Positions 43,306 through 52,504 are shown, counted from the stretch's first letter. The stretch: DNA of 64,000 bases from Mycolicibacterium chubuense NBB4 (GCF_000266905.1 NC_018022.1:434001-498000); one strand, 5' to 3'. Program-made: numbers and translations. Notes: generated by a model from the sequence alone, not told the origin.

Positions 43306-44175
43306 CTATCCCGGCTGAGCGATAACTCTCTGTGAACCGTCTTGGTCGAACAGTTCTTTGCTCCAACGCTCCAGGACCGCGGCGCTGTCCCAATCATCAG
43401 GATGGAAACCCGGGCGGTTGTAGGAACGGAATCGCCGCAGCGCATCGGCGGTGAACATCGGGGTGCGACTGAAGCGGTACAGACTGCGCACCAACGTGAC
43501 CGGGTTATACGAGGCTCTATCAGCGGCCATGGACAGGGCAGTCTGCAGAATGAGTTCGCCGAACAGAATTACTGAAGCGATCCGCATGCCCCGTACACGG
43601 GTGCGCTCGGTTCCTCCCACGAGCCGATAGACGTCGAAGGCAACCGCTTTGTGCTCCGACTCCTCGAAGGCATGCCACAGCAGAATCGGTCGAACCTCTG
43701 TCTGTCCGATGAGCTTCTGGGCGTCTTCGCTGGTAAGAATGATTTCTGCCAGCGTAGCGGTGTAGTGCTCCAACGCGGACGTCATGGACAGCCGCATTTC
43801 CGGCGAAAAGCGCCGTTCCAATCGCTTGATCAGGCGTGCGACATGACGGTCGATTCGCGCGGTCGGATACCCCATGACCTGGAGTCGCTCGTTGAGGAGA
43901 CGATGCTGGTGTCGATGTGTGGCCTCTTGTCCGATGAAACCCTTGACCGCTGTCTCCAATTGGGGATCCTCGATGGAACTCTGGAAGTTCCTGACCGAGC
44001 GGATGAAGAAATCCTCGCCTTCCGGGAACGTCGCAGAAAGCACCGAGATGAAATGGCTCATCACCAGGTCGCCATCGACAAAATGTTGCCGCTTCGTGGA
44101 GGTCGGCATCGGAAAACGAACACGCCTGGGTTTTGGCAGCACGCGGGTCCTGGTCGGGGCTTGATCTTCCGACAT
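43306..44175 (-). CDS. PF10118-type predicted metal-dependent hydrolase (ferritin-like ligands)
   Basis: A 289-residue helical protein from an ATG at 44175 with an AGGAAGGA ribosome site. It matches, from memory, the predicted metal-dependent hydrolase family PF10118. The ligand pattern is again Glu-x2-His twice: Glu84-x2-His87 (GQEATHRHQH) and Glu172-x2-His175 (FEESEHKAVAFDVY), plus candidate glutamates near 52-54 and Glu136 (ALEHYTA). That is what a four-helix diiron centre needs, so an oxygenase role is as likely as hydrolysis. A helix near 205-225 (MRIASVILFGELILQTAL) is hydrophobic enough to touch the membrane. It diverges from its own TetR across a palindrome. Confidence 0.8.
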   Translation of the reverse strand: MSEDQAPTRTRVLPKPRRVRFPMPTSTKRQHFVDGDLVMSHFISVLSATFPEGEDFFIRSVRNFQSSIEDPQLETAVKGFIGQEATHRHQHRLLNERLQVMGYPTARIDRHVARLIKRLERRFSPEMRLSMTSALEHYTATLAEIILTSEDAQKLIGQTEVRPILLWHAFEESEHKAVAFDVYRLVGGTERTRVRGMRIASVILFGELILQTALSMAADRASYNPVTLVRSLYRFSRTPMFTADALRRFRSYNRPGFHPDDWDSAAVLERWSKELFDQDGSQRVIAQPG

Positions 44176-44197
44176 TTGAGGTCCTTCCTCGAAGTTG

Positions 44198-44223
44198 TAT
44201 CTGACTTTATACCTTGTCAGATA
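44198..44223. promoter_or_regulatory. Perfect palindromic operator between divergent hydrolase and TetR genes
   Basis: TATCTGAC (44198-44205) and GTCAGATA (44216-44223) form a perfect inverted repeat with a 10-bp spacer, 22 bp from the start of the minus-strand gene and 20 bp from the TetR start. Size and place fit an autoregulated TetR operator shared by both genes. Confidence 0.8.
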
Positions 44224-44243
44224 AGACTGCCAGACTGTAGGAC

Positions 44244-44918
44244 ATGAGTCCAGCACGTGTTTATGGCGGGCTGTCCGCAGCTCAACGCGATGCGCAGCGC
44301 CGGATGATGTTGATTGATGCCGCAGTCTCAATCATGGGCACCCACGGAGCTGCCGCGTGCACCGTGACCGCCGTGTGTGCGAAGTCAGGAGTGACGAGCC
44401 GGTACTTCTACCAGCAGTTTCGCGACCGAGACGCGCTGTTGCACGCGGTATTTGCCAAGATCTCCGCCACCTTCCAAGCGGTGGTAACCAGCGCCATTCC
44501 GGACGACACGGTTGCGCCTCAAGAACTCGCTTACGCTCCGATCAAGGCCCTGGTTCAGGTGATCGAGAACGATCCCAGCATGGCCCGCATACTGTTTGTC
44601 GAGTCGGGCGCAGAACCCCTTCTTCGGCAACTGCGAAGCGAACTGATGACCGATTTTGCGGAGCTGGTCCTCAGAGAGGCCCGTTTGCACCTCGATATAC
44701 CCAGCGATGTGCTTCAAGTCGCAGATCTCGCCGCTACCTACGGTGTCGGGGGCCTGTTCGAGATACTCCGTCGCTGGATAGACGGACAACTGAACCTCTC
44801 GACTGAAATGCTTATCGAGCACGGTGCGGGTTTTCTCGGCAGTCTCGGGCTGTATACCCTCGGGCAGGCACCTGATCAGGCCGCTCCGCGGCTGGCCGCA
44901 GTTGACGAGAACCGATAG
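44244..44918 (+). CDS. TetR-family regulator
   Basis: A 224-residue TetR regulator. The basic arm and helix 1 read SAAQRDAQRRMMLIDAAVSI, the helix-turn-helix CTVTAVCAKSGVTSRYFYQQF, followed by an alpha-helical ligand domain (ALVQVIENDPSMARILFVES, then DLAATYGVGGLFEILRRW). It starts 20 bp from a perfect TATCTGAC palindrome, which it very probably binds, and represses both itself and the PF10118-type gene. Nothing in the sequence names the ligand; the neighbourhood suggests a hydrophobic substrate or acyl-CoA. Confidence 0.92.
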   Translation: MSPARVYGGLSAAQRDAQRRMMLIDAAVSIMGTHGAAACTVTAVCAKSGVTSRYFYQQFRDRDALLHAVFAKISATFQAVVTSAIPDDTVAPQELAYAPIKALVQVIENDPSMARILFVESGAEPLLRQLRSELMTDFAELVLREARLHLDIPSDVLQVADLAATYGVGGLFEILRRWIDGQLNLSTEMLIEHGAGFLGSLGLYTLGQAPDQAAPRLAAVDENR

Positions 44919-45193
44919 ATTCTGAGCGACCCGGCGTTATGCAGGCTCGGTTGGCTGAGGCGCATGGCGCGACGCTGACAATCACTGCTGGCGTTCACCC
45001 GAGATCGCGACCGTAGACCACACGCGCCGGACGAGGAACTCGATACGACCTCGCAAGGGCCCTGTGTGCCGTCGCGCCTGCAGTCTATTTCGATCGCTCG
45101 ATCTGCAGCGAAGCGCACCGCTTCGTCCATCGCGATTCGACGGAATCGCGGCGCGGGAAACAAATCTGACGCCCGGCCTGCCGCCGTTGTCAC
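44919..45193. other. Gap upstream of the acyl-CoA carboxylase operon, no gene
   Basis: The 343-bp gap between the TetR and carboxylase genes contains an open frame on the minus strand (44876-45193) that overlaps the TetR end, lacks a ribosome site and has Ser/Arg-biased composition; I do not call it. The only clear element is the operator listed next. Confidence 0.4.
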
Positions 45194-45219
45194 CTGATGT
45201 TAATTGCGGCTAACATCAG
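45194..45219. promoter_or_regulatory. Perfect inverted repeat upstream of the carboxylase operon
   Basis: CTGATGTTA (45194-45202) and TAACATCAG (45211-45219) are perfect 9-bp arms with an 8-bp spacer, 43 bp upstream of the first carboxylase gene. This should be a TetR-type operator. The TetR gene at 51911, at the end of the same operon, is the best candidate to bind it. Confidence 0.78.
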
Positions 45220-45261
45220 CGCCTAGCAGATCGACGTCGATGCTCGCCCGGAGGGAAAACT

Positions 45262-46863
45262 TTGGTACAGGTCCTGCCCGATCGGGTCGACGACACCGCG
45301 CCCAGCTATCTCAAGAACCGCGAAGGACTGAGCGCGCAACTCGACACCATCGCGGAGCAACTGGCGCTGGTCAACGGCGGCGGCGGCGCAAAATATGTTG
45401 CGCGCCACCGCAAGCGGGGCAAGCTGCTTGTCCGCGAGCGCATCGAGCTGATGCTCGACCCCGACACAGCGTTCCTCGAACTATGCCCCTTCGCCGCCTG
45501 GGGCAGTAAGTTCCCCGTCGGCGGTAGCGTGGTGGTAGGCATCGGCGTGGTCGAGGGCATCGAGTCGATGATCATCGCCCACGACCCCACCGTCCGCGGC
45601 GGCGCATCGAACCCCTATACCTTCCGCAAGGTGTTCCGCGGCATGGCCATCGCGCGGGAGAACCGGCTGCCCATCATCAACATCGTCGAGTCTGGCGGCG
45701 CCGACCTGCCCACGCAAGCAGAGATCTTCGTGCCCGGCGGACAGCTGTTCCACGACTTGACACAGCACAGCGCAGCGGGGCTGCCGACACTGGCCTTGGT
45801 CTTCGGCAACTCGACCGCGGGAGGTGCGTACGTCCCGGGCATGTGCGACTACGTCGTGATGGTGCGCAACCGTTCCAAGGTGTTCCTCGGGGGTCCGCCG
45901 CTGGTCAAGATGGCCACGGGCGAGGTCTCCGATGACGAGTCGCTCGGCGGCGCCGACATGCACGCCCGCACCTCGGGGCTGGCCGATTACATGGCCGAGG
46001 ACGAGCAGGATGCGATCCGCATCGGCCGTCGCATCATGGCGCGGCTCAACTGGCGGAAGAACGGCCCCGGACCCACCACGCCGCCGCACCCGCCGGTGCA
46101 CGACCCCGATCAGCTGCTCGGCATCGCCTCCGTCGATCCGAAGGTGCCCTTCGACCCCCGCGACGTCATCGCCCGAGTGGTCGACGGCTCGGCCTTCGAC
46201 GAGTTCAAACCTCTCTACGGCACGTCACTCGTCACCGGCTGGGCCTCGATCCACGGCTTCCCGGTCGGCATCCTCGCAAACGCACGGGGCATCCTGTTCA
46301 GTGAGGAGGCCGAGAAGGGTTCGCAGTTCATCCAACTGGCAAATCAGATCGACACCCCCCTCATCTTCCTGCAGAACACCACTGGTTTCATGGTCGGTGC
46401 CGAGTACGAACAGGGCGGCATCATCAAGGACGGCGCCAAGATGATCAACGCCGTATCAAACAGCACAGTCCCCCACGTGACCATCACCATGGGTGCGTCC
46501 TACGGTGCCGGGAACTACGGCATGTGCGGGCGGTCGTACTCACCGCGTTTCCTATTCGCTTGGCCTAACTCGAAGTCGGCCGTAATGGGTCCGGCGCAAC
46601 TGGCCGGAGTGCTGTCCATCGTGGCGCGCGAGTCCGCCGCCGACCGCGGGCTGCCCTTCGACGAGGAGGCCGACGCCCAGATGCGCGCCGCCGTCGAGGA
46701 ACAGATCGAGCGCGAATCCGTCGCACTGGCCAACAGCGGCCGCCTTTACGACGACGGGATCATCGATCCCCGCGATACGCGGACCGTTCTCGGGTTCTGC
46801 CTGTCGGTGATCCACAACGGCGAGGTCCGTGGCCAGCGTGGCTACGGCGTGTTCCGGATGTGA
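45262..46863 (+). CDS. Acyl-CoA carboxylase, carboxyltransferase (beta) subunit
   Basis: A 533-residue carboxyltransferase of the propionyl/methylcrotonyl/geranyl-CoA carboxylase family. The TTG start at 45262 follows a GGAGGG site by 6 nt. The N-terminal crotonase-fold half has HRKRGKLLVRERIELMLDP and the oxyanion turn VESGGADLP; the C-terminal half has TTGFMVGAEYEQGGIIKDGAK and GASYGAGNYGMCGRSYSPRF. These last motifs are those of methylcrotonyl-CoA and geranyl-CoA carboxylases (AccD1/LiuB/AtuC), not the acetyl/propionyl type. It transfers carboxyl from biotin to the gamma carbon of a beta-methyl-enoyl-CoA. Stop and next start overlap (TGATG). Confidence 0.92.
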   Translation: MVQVLPDRVDDTAPSYLKNREGLSAQLDTIAEQLALVNGGGGAKYVARHRKRGKLLVRERIELMLDPDTAFLELCPFAAWGSKFPVGGSVVVGIGVVEGIESMIIAHDPTVRGGASNPYTFRKVFRGMAIARENRLPIINIVESGGADLPTQAEIFVPGGQLFHDLTQHSAAGLPTLALVFGNSTAGGAYVPGMCDYVVMVRNRSKVFLGGPPLVKMATGEVSDDESLGGADMHARTSGLADYMAEDEQDAIRIGRRIMARLNWRKNGPGPTTPPHPPVHDPDQLLGIASVDPKVPFDPRDVIARVVDGSAFDEFKPLYGTSLVTGWASIHGFPVGILANARGILFSEEAEKGSQFIQLANQIDTPLIFLQNTTGFMVGAEYEQGGIIKDGAKMINAVSNSTVPHVTITMGASYGAGNYGMCGRSYSPRFLFAWPNSKSAVMGPAQLAGVLSIVARESAADRGLPFDEEADAQMRAAVEEQIERESVALANSGRLYDDGIIDPRDTRTVLGFCLSVIHNGEVRGQRGYGVFRM

Positions 46864-48905
46864 TGGCGATGCCCAAGATCCGCAAGGTCCTGGTCGCCAA
46901 CCGTGGCGAGATCGCGCGGCGGGTGTTCCGCACTTGCCGCGACCTCGGGATCGCCACCGTGGCGGTCTATTCCGACGCCGACGCCGACGCGTGGCACGTC
47001 GCCGACGCCGACGAGGCCGTACACCTTCCCGGCTCGTCTGCCGCCGAGACCTACCTCGACATCCACCGGATCATCGCCGCTGCCTCGCTCACCGGCGCGG
47101 ACGCAGTACACCCCGGCTACGGCTTCCTTTCGGAAAACGCCGGGTTCGCGCGCGCCTGTGCCGCCGCCGACCTCGTCTTCATCGGTCCGCCGCCCGGGGC
47201 GATCGACGCGATGGGCTCGAAGCTGCAGGCCAAGAAGACGATGTCCGACGCGGGGGTGCCTGTGCTGCCCGGTGGCGACACGACGGGGCTATCGGCCGAG
47301 CAGCTGGCGAAGCTGGCCGCCGACGTCGGCTACCCCGTAATGGTCAAGGCCAGCGCCGGCGGCGGCGGCCGAGGCATGCGCATTGTCGCGTCGCCGGACG
47401 AGCTCGACGAAGCGGTCACCTCCGCTTCGCGTGAGGCCGCCGCCGCGTTCGCCGACGGCACCGTCTTCCTCGAGCGTTACGTCCAGCGCCCACGCCACGT
47501 CGAGATCCAGATCATGGCCGACACGCACGGAAACGTCGTCTCTCTGTTCGAGCGCGAGTGCTCCGTGCAGCGTCGACACCAGAAGGTGATCGAGGAGGCG
47601 CCGTCACCGGTCGTCGACGACGCGTTGCGTGCTCGGATGAGCGAGGCCGCCATCGCCGCCGCGCGCGCCGTCGGCTACGTAGGCGCCGGGACGGTCGAGT
47701 TCGTCTACGACGCCGCTCAGGATGGCAAAGCCGACTCCTTCGCCTTCCTAGAGATGAACACCCGGCTGCAGGTCGAGCACCCGGTTACCGAGCTGATCGC
47801 CGGCCTCGACCTGGTGCGTGCCCAGCTGCTCGTAGCCATGGGCCGCCCGCTGCCTGAGGAGATGCACAACCCGCGAATTCGCGGTCACGCGGTCGAGGCC
47901 CGTCTGTGCGCCGAGGATCCGGCCGATGACTACCGGCCCTGTACCGGCACCCTGCGCACCTTGGATGTCCCGGCGCTTGCCGGCGTGCGGGCTGACTCGG
48001 GTTTTCGTGCCGGTTCGGTCATCAGTCATTACTACGATTCGCTGCTTGCCAAGGTCATCGCGTGGGCACCAACGCGCGACGAGGCACTTGCCAGCCTCTC
48101 GGCGGCGCTGGCCGGCGCCCGTATTCACGGCGTGACGACCAATCGCAACCTGCTTGTTCGCGTCCTGCGCCATGACGAGTTCGCCGGGCGGGGCACCGAC
48201 ACTGGTTTCCTTGACCGACACGACGTCGCCCAACTCGGCGCTGCCCTCCCAGACACGCAGTCCGAGCGCCTGCACGCCGTCGCGGCGACCGTGGCCGGGG
48301 TGGCCGCGCGGCGTGCCGTCGCAACTCTGCAGGCCACGTTGCCCGCCGGCTGGCGCAACAACCCTTCGCAGCCGCAGACCACAACCTGGCAGACCCAGGG
48401 CGGGCGCGAAGTGCGCGTCGGGTACACGTTAGGTTCGACAGGGACCGGCCTGCAGGTCGACGACGAGCCGTTGGCCGACGTCGAGGTTGTCGAGGGCAGT
48501 AGCGAGCGGGTGGTGCTGCGCGTCGACGGGGTGCGCCGCACTTATGATGTCGTCCTCGACGGCGATGTTGCCCACGTCGACTCGGTCGCCGGCTACTCCG
48601 CCCTGCGGCTGGCGCCACGCTTCGTCGACCCGAGCACTCTGAACCCGCCCGGGTCGCTCACCGCGCCGATGCCGGGCTCGGTGATCCGACTACCGGTCGC
48701 CGAGGGCGAAACGGTGTCAGCCGGTCAAACGCTCGTCGTCCTGGAGGCGATGAAGATGGAGCACACCGTCGCGAGCCCGATCGACGGGGTGCTGAGCGCC
48801 CTGCCGGTCCAGGTCGGCCATCAGGTCTCGAGCGGTGATGTACTCGCCGTGGTCGAGGCTGTGGACGGCGGCGAAGTGGCGTCGGACGCCACGAAGCTCA
48901 AATGA
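46863..48905 (+). CDS. Acyl-CoA carboxylase, biotin carboxylase/BCCP (alpha) subunit
   Basis: A 680-residue biotin-dependent carboxylase. Biotin carboxylase domain about 4-445: VLVANRGEIARRVFRTCRD, the ATP-grasp loop KASAGGGGRGMR and FLEMNTRLQVEHPVTE. A middle BT-type domain follows, and the biotinyl domain ends the protein with EAMKMEH at 628-634, biotinyl-lysine 631. It carboxylates its own biotin with ATP and bicarbonate and hands it to the beta subunit. The ATG at 46863 overlaps the beta stop; a second ATG two codons on (MPKIRK) is also possible. Gene order beta-alpha-FadE-FadD-TetR is like M. tuberculosis accD1-accA1-fadE19 with fadD35 nearby. Confidence 0.93.
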   Translation: MAMPKIRKVLVANRGEIARRVFRTCRDLGIATVAVYSDADADAWHVADADEAVHLPGSSAAETYLDIHRIIAAASLTGADAVHPGYGFLSENAGFARACAAADLVFIGPPPGAIDAMGSKLQAKKTMSDAGVPVLPGGDTTGLSAEQLAKLAADVGYPVMVKASAGGGGRGMRIVASPDELDEAVTSASREAAAAFADGTVFLERYVQRPRHVEIQIMADTHGNVVSLFERECSVQRRHQKVIEEAPSPVVDDALRARMSEAAIAAARAVGYVGAGTVEFVYDAAQDGKADSFAFLEMNTRLQVEHPVTELIAGLDLVRAQLLVAMGRPLPEEMHNPRIRGHAVEARLCAEDPADDYRPCTGTLRTLDVPALAGVRADSGFRAGSVISHYYDSLLAKVIAWAPTRDEALASLSAALAGARIHGVTTNRNLLVRVLRHDEFAGRGTDTGFLDRHDVAQLGAALPDTQSERLHAVAATVAGVAARRAVATLQATLPAGWRNNPSQPQTTTWQTQGGREVRVGYTLGSTGTGLQVDDEPLADVEVVEGSSERVVLRVDGVRRTYDVVLDGDVAHVDSVAGYSALRLAPRFVDPSTLNPPGSLTAPMPGSVIRLPVAEGETVSAGQTLVVLEAMKMEHTVASPIDGVLSALPVQVGHQVSSGDVLAVVEAVDGGEVASDATKLK

Positions 48906-48956
48906 ACCTCGCGCGCTGCCGATCGGTGGCGCGTCGATACCGACGTGAGGAGTGTC

Positions 48957-50111
48957 ATGGAATTGCACGAGACAGAGGAACGTCAGGACCTGCGCAAGGC
49001 GGTCGCCGAGATCGCCAAGGACTTCGGACACGAGTACTACCTGGAAAAGTCGCTGGCCGGGGGGAAGAGCACCGAGCTGTGGCAGGCCGTGGGCAAACAG
49101 GGCTTCCTCGGGGTGAACCTTTCCGAGCAGTACGGCGGCGGCGGCGGCGGCATCTACGACATGCAGATCGTCGGCGAGGAGCTCGCCGCAGCGGGCTGCC
49201 CGCTGCTGATGACAGTCGTCTCGCCGACCATCTGCGGCACGATCATCCAGGCATTCGGCAGTGAGGAACTCAAGCAGCAGTGGCTGCCGGGCATCGCCAG
49301 CGGCGAGACGATCATGGCCTTCGCGATCACCGAGCCGGACGCGGGCTCGAACTCGCATAACATCTCCACGACCGCCAAACGCGACGGTGACGACTGGGTC
49401 ATCAACGGCACTAAGTACTACATTTCTGGTGTCGACGAAGCCGAGGCGGTCCTGGTCGTCACCCGAACGTCTACCAATGACCGTGGCCGCGGACTGCTCA
49501 GCCTGCTCGTCGTGCCCACCGATGTCCCCGGGCTAACCAAGTCACTCATCCCGGTCCAGGCTGTCACTCCGGAGAAGCAGTTCACTCTATTCTTCGATGA
49601 CGTCCGCGTGCCGGCCGCCAACCTGATCGGCACGGAGAACGAGGGCCTGCGCCAGGTCTTCATGGGCCTGAACCCGGAGCGAATCATGGGGGCGGCGCTC
49701 GGCAACGGCATCGGTCGCTACGCGCTGGATAAAGCCGCCGATTACGCCCGCAAGCGCCACGTGTGGGGAGCTCCGATCGGCTCGCACCAGGGCGTATCGC
49801 ACCCGCTCGCCCACGCCAAGATCCAGGTTGAGCTGGCCCGGTTGATGACTCAGCGTGCCGCCTCCCTGCACGACGCCGGCGACCCCGGGTCGGGTGAGGC
49901 GTCGAACATGGCGAAATATGCCGCAGCCGAGGCGGGCATCCTGGCGCTCGACCAGGCGATTCAGACCCACGGCGGCAACGGCATGGCCACCGAGTACGGC
50001 CTCGCCACGTTGTGGGGTCCGGCCCGGCTCATGCGCACCGCGCCGATCAGCCGCGAGATGATCCTCAACTTTGTGGCGCAGCACAGCCTGAAACTGCCCG
50101 CGTCCTACTGA
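48957..50111 (+). CDS. Acyl-CoA dehydrogenase (FadE19-like)
   Basis: A 384-residue acyl-CoA dehydrogenase from the ATG at 48957, which has an AGGAG site. The signature AFAITEPDAGSNSHNIS lies near 122-138, the FAD segment WVINGTKYYISG near 148-159, and RKRHVWGAPIGSHQGVSHPLAHAKI gives the Arg that contacts the second flavin subunit. The C-terminal loop is HGGNGMATEYGLATLW. It would make the 2-enoyl-CoA that the carboxylase needs, from a branched saturated acyl-CoA (isovaleryl, citronellyl or similar). It lies 51 bp after the alpha subunit and 26 bp before the ligase gene. Confidence 0.92.
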   Translation: MELHETEERQDLRKAVAEIAKDFGHEYYLEKSLAGGKSTELWQAVGKQGFLGVNLSEQYGGGGGGIYDMQIVGEELAAAGCPLLMTVVSPTICGTIIQAFGSEELKQQWLPGIASGETIMAFAITEPDAGSNSHNISTTAKRDGDDWVINGTKYYISGVDEAEAVLVVTRTSTNDRGRGLLSLLVVPTDVPGLTKSLIPVQAVTPEKQFTLFFDDVRVPAANLIGTENEGLRQVFMGLNPERIMGAALGNGIGRYALDKAADYARKRHVWGAPIGSHQGVSHPLAHAKIQVELARLMTQRAASLHDAGDPGSGEASNMAKYAAAEAGILALDQAIQTHGGNGMATEYGLATLWGPARLMRTAPISREMILNFVAQHSLKLPASY

Positions 50112-50137
50112 GTCGCCGCGGACTGAAAGGGAATCGC

Positions 50138-51691
50138 ATGCAACTCGGCATCGGTCAGTGGGTCACCCGGCGCGCCTTCCTCAATGGCGGGCGCACCGCG
50201 TTGATCAGCAACGGCGCGCACATCACCTACGCCGACCTCGATCGGCGCACCAACCAGGTCGCCGCCGCACTCATCGCCCTCGGCGTGCGCAGGGGCGATC
50301 GGGTCGCGGTGCTGCTGGTCAATTCGACCGAGTTCATCGAGGTGCTGCTGGGCTGCGCCAAAATCGGCGCACTTGCAGTGCCGCTCAACGTGCGCCTTGC
50401 CGGATCCGAGATCGGCTACATCCTGGCCGACTCAGGCGCCGATGTTCTGGTCTTCCACGAGCCGTTGGCCGCGCAGGCCAGGAGCGCCGTCACCGAGCCC
50501 GGAGTCCGCGTGCGCCACGTCATGCGCGCCGGTGGGGTGCCGGCGCCGGGTGAGCTCGGCTACGAAGACATCGTCTCGGCGGGAGCGCCCGAACCGCTCG
50601 GCGGTGACGTCGACGGCCGCGACCCCGCGTTCATCATGTACACGTCGGGGACGACGGGCCGACCCAAGGGCGCGATCCTCACCCACGACAACCTGCTATG
50701 GAACGCGATCAACGTCCTCGGCACCGACATCGGTCTGCGGGGCGAGGACGTCACCGTCGCGGTGGCGCCGATGTTCCACATCGGCGGGCTGGGAGTACAC
50801 ACACTGCCGCTGTTGTACGTCGGCGGCACCAGCGTGATCATGCCGTCCTTCGAGCCGCGAGCGACGTTACAGGCGATGGCCGACCACCACGTCACGGTCC
50901 AGTTCATGGTGCCGGCCATGTGGACCGCACTCAAACAGGTGCCCGACTTCGACTCCTTCAACCTGTCTGCGCTGCGTTTCGCCATGGGCGGCGGGTCGCC
51001 CGTCCCCCTCACCGTCATCGACTTCATGCGCGAGCGAGGCGTGCCCTTCACCGAGGGCTTCGGCATGACCGAGACCGCTCCCCTGGTGACCGTCCTCGAC
51101 GCCGAGAACGTCAGCACGCGGGCCGGGTCGATCGGCCGCGTCGCAATGCATGTCGACGCCCGCATCGTCGACGACGACGACCGCGACGTCGCGACCGACA
51201 CCGTGGGCGAACTGATCGTGCGCGGCCCGAATGTGTTCACCGGCTACTGGATGAAGGCCGAGGCGAGCGCCGAGGCGTTACGCGGGGGCTGGTTCCACAC
51301 GGGCGACCTCGGGCGCATGGACGCCGAGGGCTTCATCACCCTCGTCGACCGCAAGAAGGACATGATCATCTCCGGCGGCGAGAACGTCTACCCGATCGAG
51401 GTCGAGCAGGTTCTCTTCCGCCACCCGGCGGTGCTCGACGCCGCCGTGATCGGCGGCAAGGACGCGAAGTGGGGCGAACGCGTCGTCGCGGTCGTCGTCG
51501 CCGACCCGGCAACACAGGCACCTAGCGCCGAGGAGATCGTAGCGTGGTGCCGGGAGCGGCTGGCACACTTCAAGTGTCCGCGTGACGTGCACTTCGTCGC
51601 CGAACTGCCGCGCAACGCCACCGGCAAGCTGCTCAAGACCGAGCTGCGTGCGCAGTTCACGGGCATCGAGGGCGGAGTCGTTTTGCGCTGA
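50138..51691 (+). CDS. Acyl-CoA ligase (AMP-forming)
   Basis: A 517-residue ANL-superfamily enzyme. The ATG at 50138 has a GAAAGGGA site and is family-consistent; the frame is open upstream only inside the dehydrogenase gene. Motifs: A3 YTSGTTGRPKGAI near 167-179, the acyl-pocket region APMFHIGGLGVHTLPLL, A5 TEGFGMTETAPLVTV, A8 FHTGDLGRMDAEGFITLVDRKKD and the C-terminal catalytic lysine in PRNATGKLLKTELR. It activates a free acid as CoA thioester to enter the dehydrogenase-carboxylase route. The C-terminal 200 residues are unusually Asp/Val-rich (VVAVVVADP), otherwise normal. Confidence 0.92.
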   Translation: MQLGIGQWVTRRAFLNGGRTALISNGAHITYADLDRRTNQVAAALIALGVRRGDRVAVLLVNSTEFIEVLLGCAKIGALAVPLNVRLAGSEIGYILADSGADVLVFHEPLAAQARSAVTEPGVRVRHVMRAGGVPAPGELGYEDIVSAGAPEPLGGDVDGRDPAFIMYTSGTTGRPKGAILTHDNLLWNAINVLGTDIGLRGEDVTVAVAPMFHIGGLGVHTLPLLYVGGTSVIMPSFEPRATLQAMADHHVTVQFMVPAMWTALKQVPDFDSFNLSALRFAMGGGSPVPLTVIDFMRERGVPFTEGFGMTETAPLVTVLDAENVSTRAGSIGRVAMHVDARIVDDDDRDVATDTVGELIVRGPNVFTGYWMKAEASAEALRGGWFHTGDLGRMDAEGFITLVDRKKDMIISGGENVYPIEVEQVLFRHPAVLDAAVIGGKDAKWGERVVAVVVADPATQAPSAEEIVAWCRERLAHFKCPRDVHFVAELPRNATGKLLKTELRAQFTGIEGGVVLR

Positions 51692-51910
51692 GTCGTGCCG
51701 CTGCACATCGCGGGTTCGAAGCAGGGCCCCTAAATCATGAACTGGGAAGAGGATGCGACAGCATCGGCGGGGGCTAGCGGTTTCGTTCACCTCCCTTGAT
51801 TTGGTGCGGCGGGTGCCGACGCAGGCAACCCCAGCGCCGGTAGGATCCCAGCCCGGCCCAGCGGATCGGACGGCGAACAACGTAACCACAAATCGACAGG
51901 AGGCCTGAAA

Positions 51911-52471
51911 GTGGCCGGTTTGCGCCGCAAACTGCTCCTCGAGGCCGCCGCCGACCTGTTCGCGCGGCAAGGCTTTCACGCCGTGGGCATCGACGACATC
52001 GGTGCCGCAGCAGGGGTGAGCGGGCCAGCCGTCTACCGGCACTTTCAGAACAAGGACGCGATCCTGCGCGAGTTATGCGACGCCGCCATGACTGAGCTGC
52101 TGGCCGGCGCCCGGCGCGCCACCAATGCCGGCACACCGACGGAGGTCCTGCACGCCCTTGTCGACCTACACGCGGCCTTCGGCGCGCGACGACGCGGCCT
52201 GTTGGCCGTCTACGCCCGCGAGCACCGTTCGCTATCACCGCTGGCGACCCGCGCCCTGCGACGCCGACAGCACAGCTACGAGTCCATCTGGGTCGACGCG
52301 CTCGTACGAGCACGCGGCGATCTGGACCGTGAGCGCGCACAGGGCCTGGTCGCCGCCGTGCTGTCATTGCTCAACGCGTCCGCGCACATGCCGGCGTCGC
52401 TGGACGACGCGACGATCGAGGCGATGCTGGCCGCCGCGGCCACTGCAGCGCTGTTCAGCGGCGCGCCGTGA
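51911..52471 (+). CDS. TetR-family regulator of the carboxylase operon
   Basis: A 186-residue TetR regulator with a GTG start behind an AGGAGG site. DNA-binding domain at the very N-terminus: RRKLLLEAAADLFARQGFHA, then VGIDDIGAAAGVSGPAVYRHF. The ligand domain is short and Arg/Ala-rich. It follows the ligase gene by 219 bp on the same strand. The 219-bp gap has no palindrome I could see, so the 9-bp-arm repeat at 45194-45219 is its probable target. In M. tuberculosis the accD1-accA1-fadE19-fadD35 region also has a TetR gene (Rv2506), which supports a local regulator of branched acyl degradation. Confidence 0.9.
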   Translation: MAGLRRKLLLEAAADLFARQGFHAVGIDDIGAAAGVSGPAVYRHFQNKDAILRELCDAAMTELLAGARRATNAGTPTEVLHALVDLHAAFGARRRGLLAVYAREHRSLSPLATRALRRRQHSYESIWVDALVRARGDLDRERAQGLVAAVLSLLNASAHMPASLDDATIEAMLAAAATAALFSGAP

Positions 52472-52504
52472 CCGGATTTCGGCGTGGCGGTCGGCTGAGT
52501 CCCC

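Noticed and set aside
44876..45193. 105-codon minus-strand frame in the gap before the carboxylase operon
   Set aside because: It overlaps the TetR 3' end, lacks a ribosome site, and no family is recognisable.
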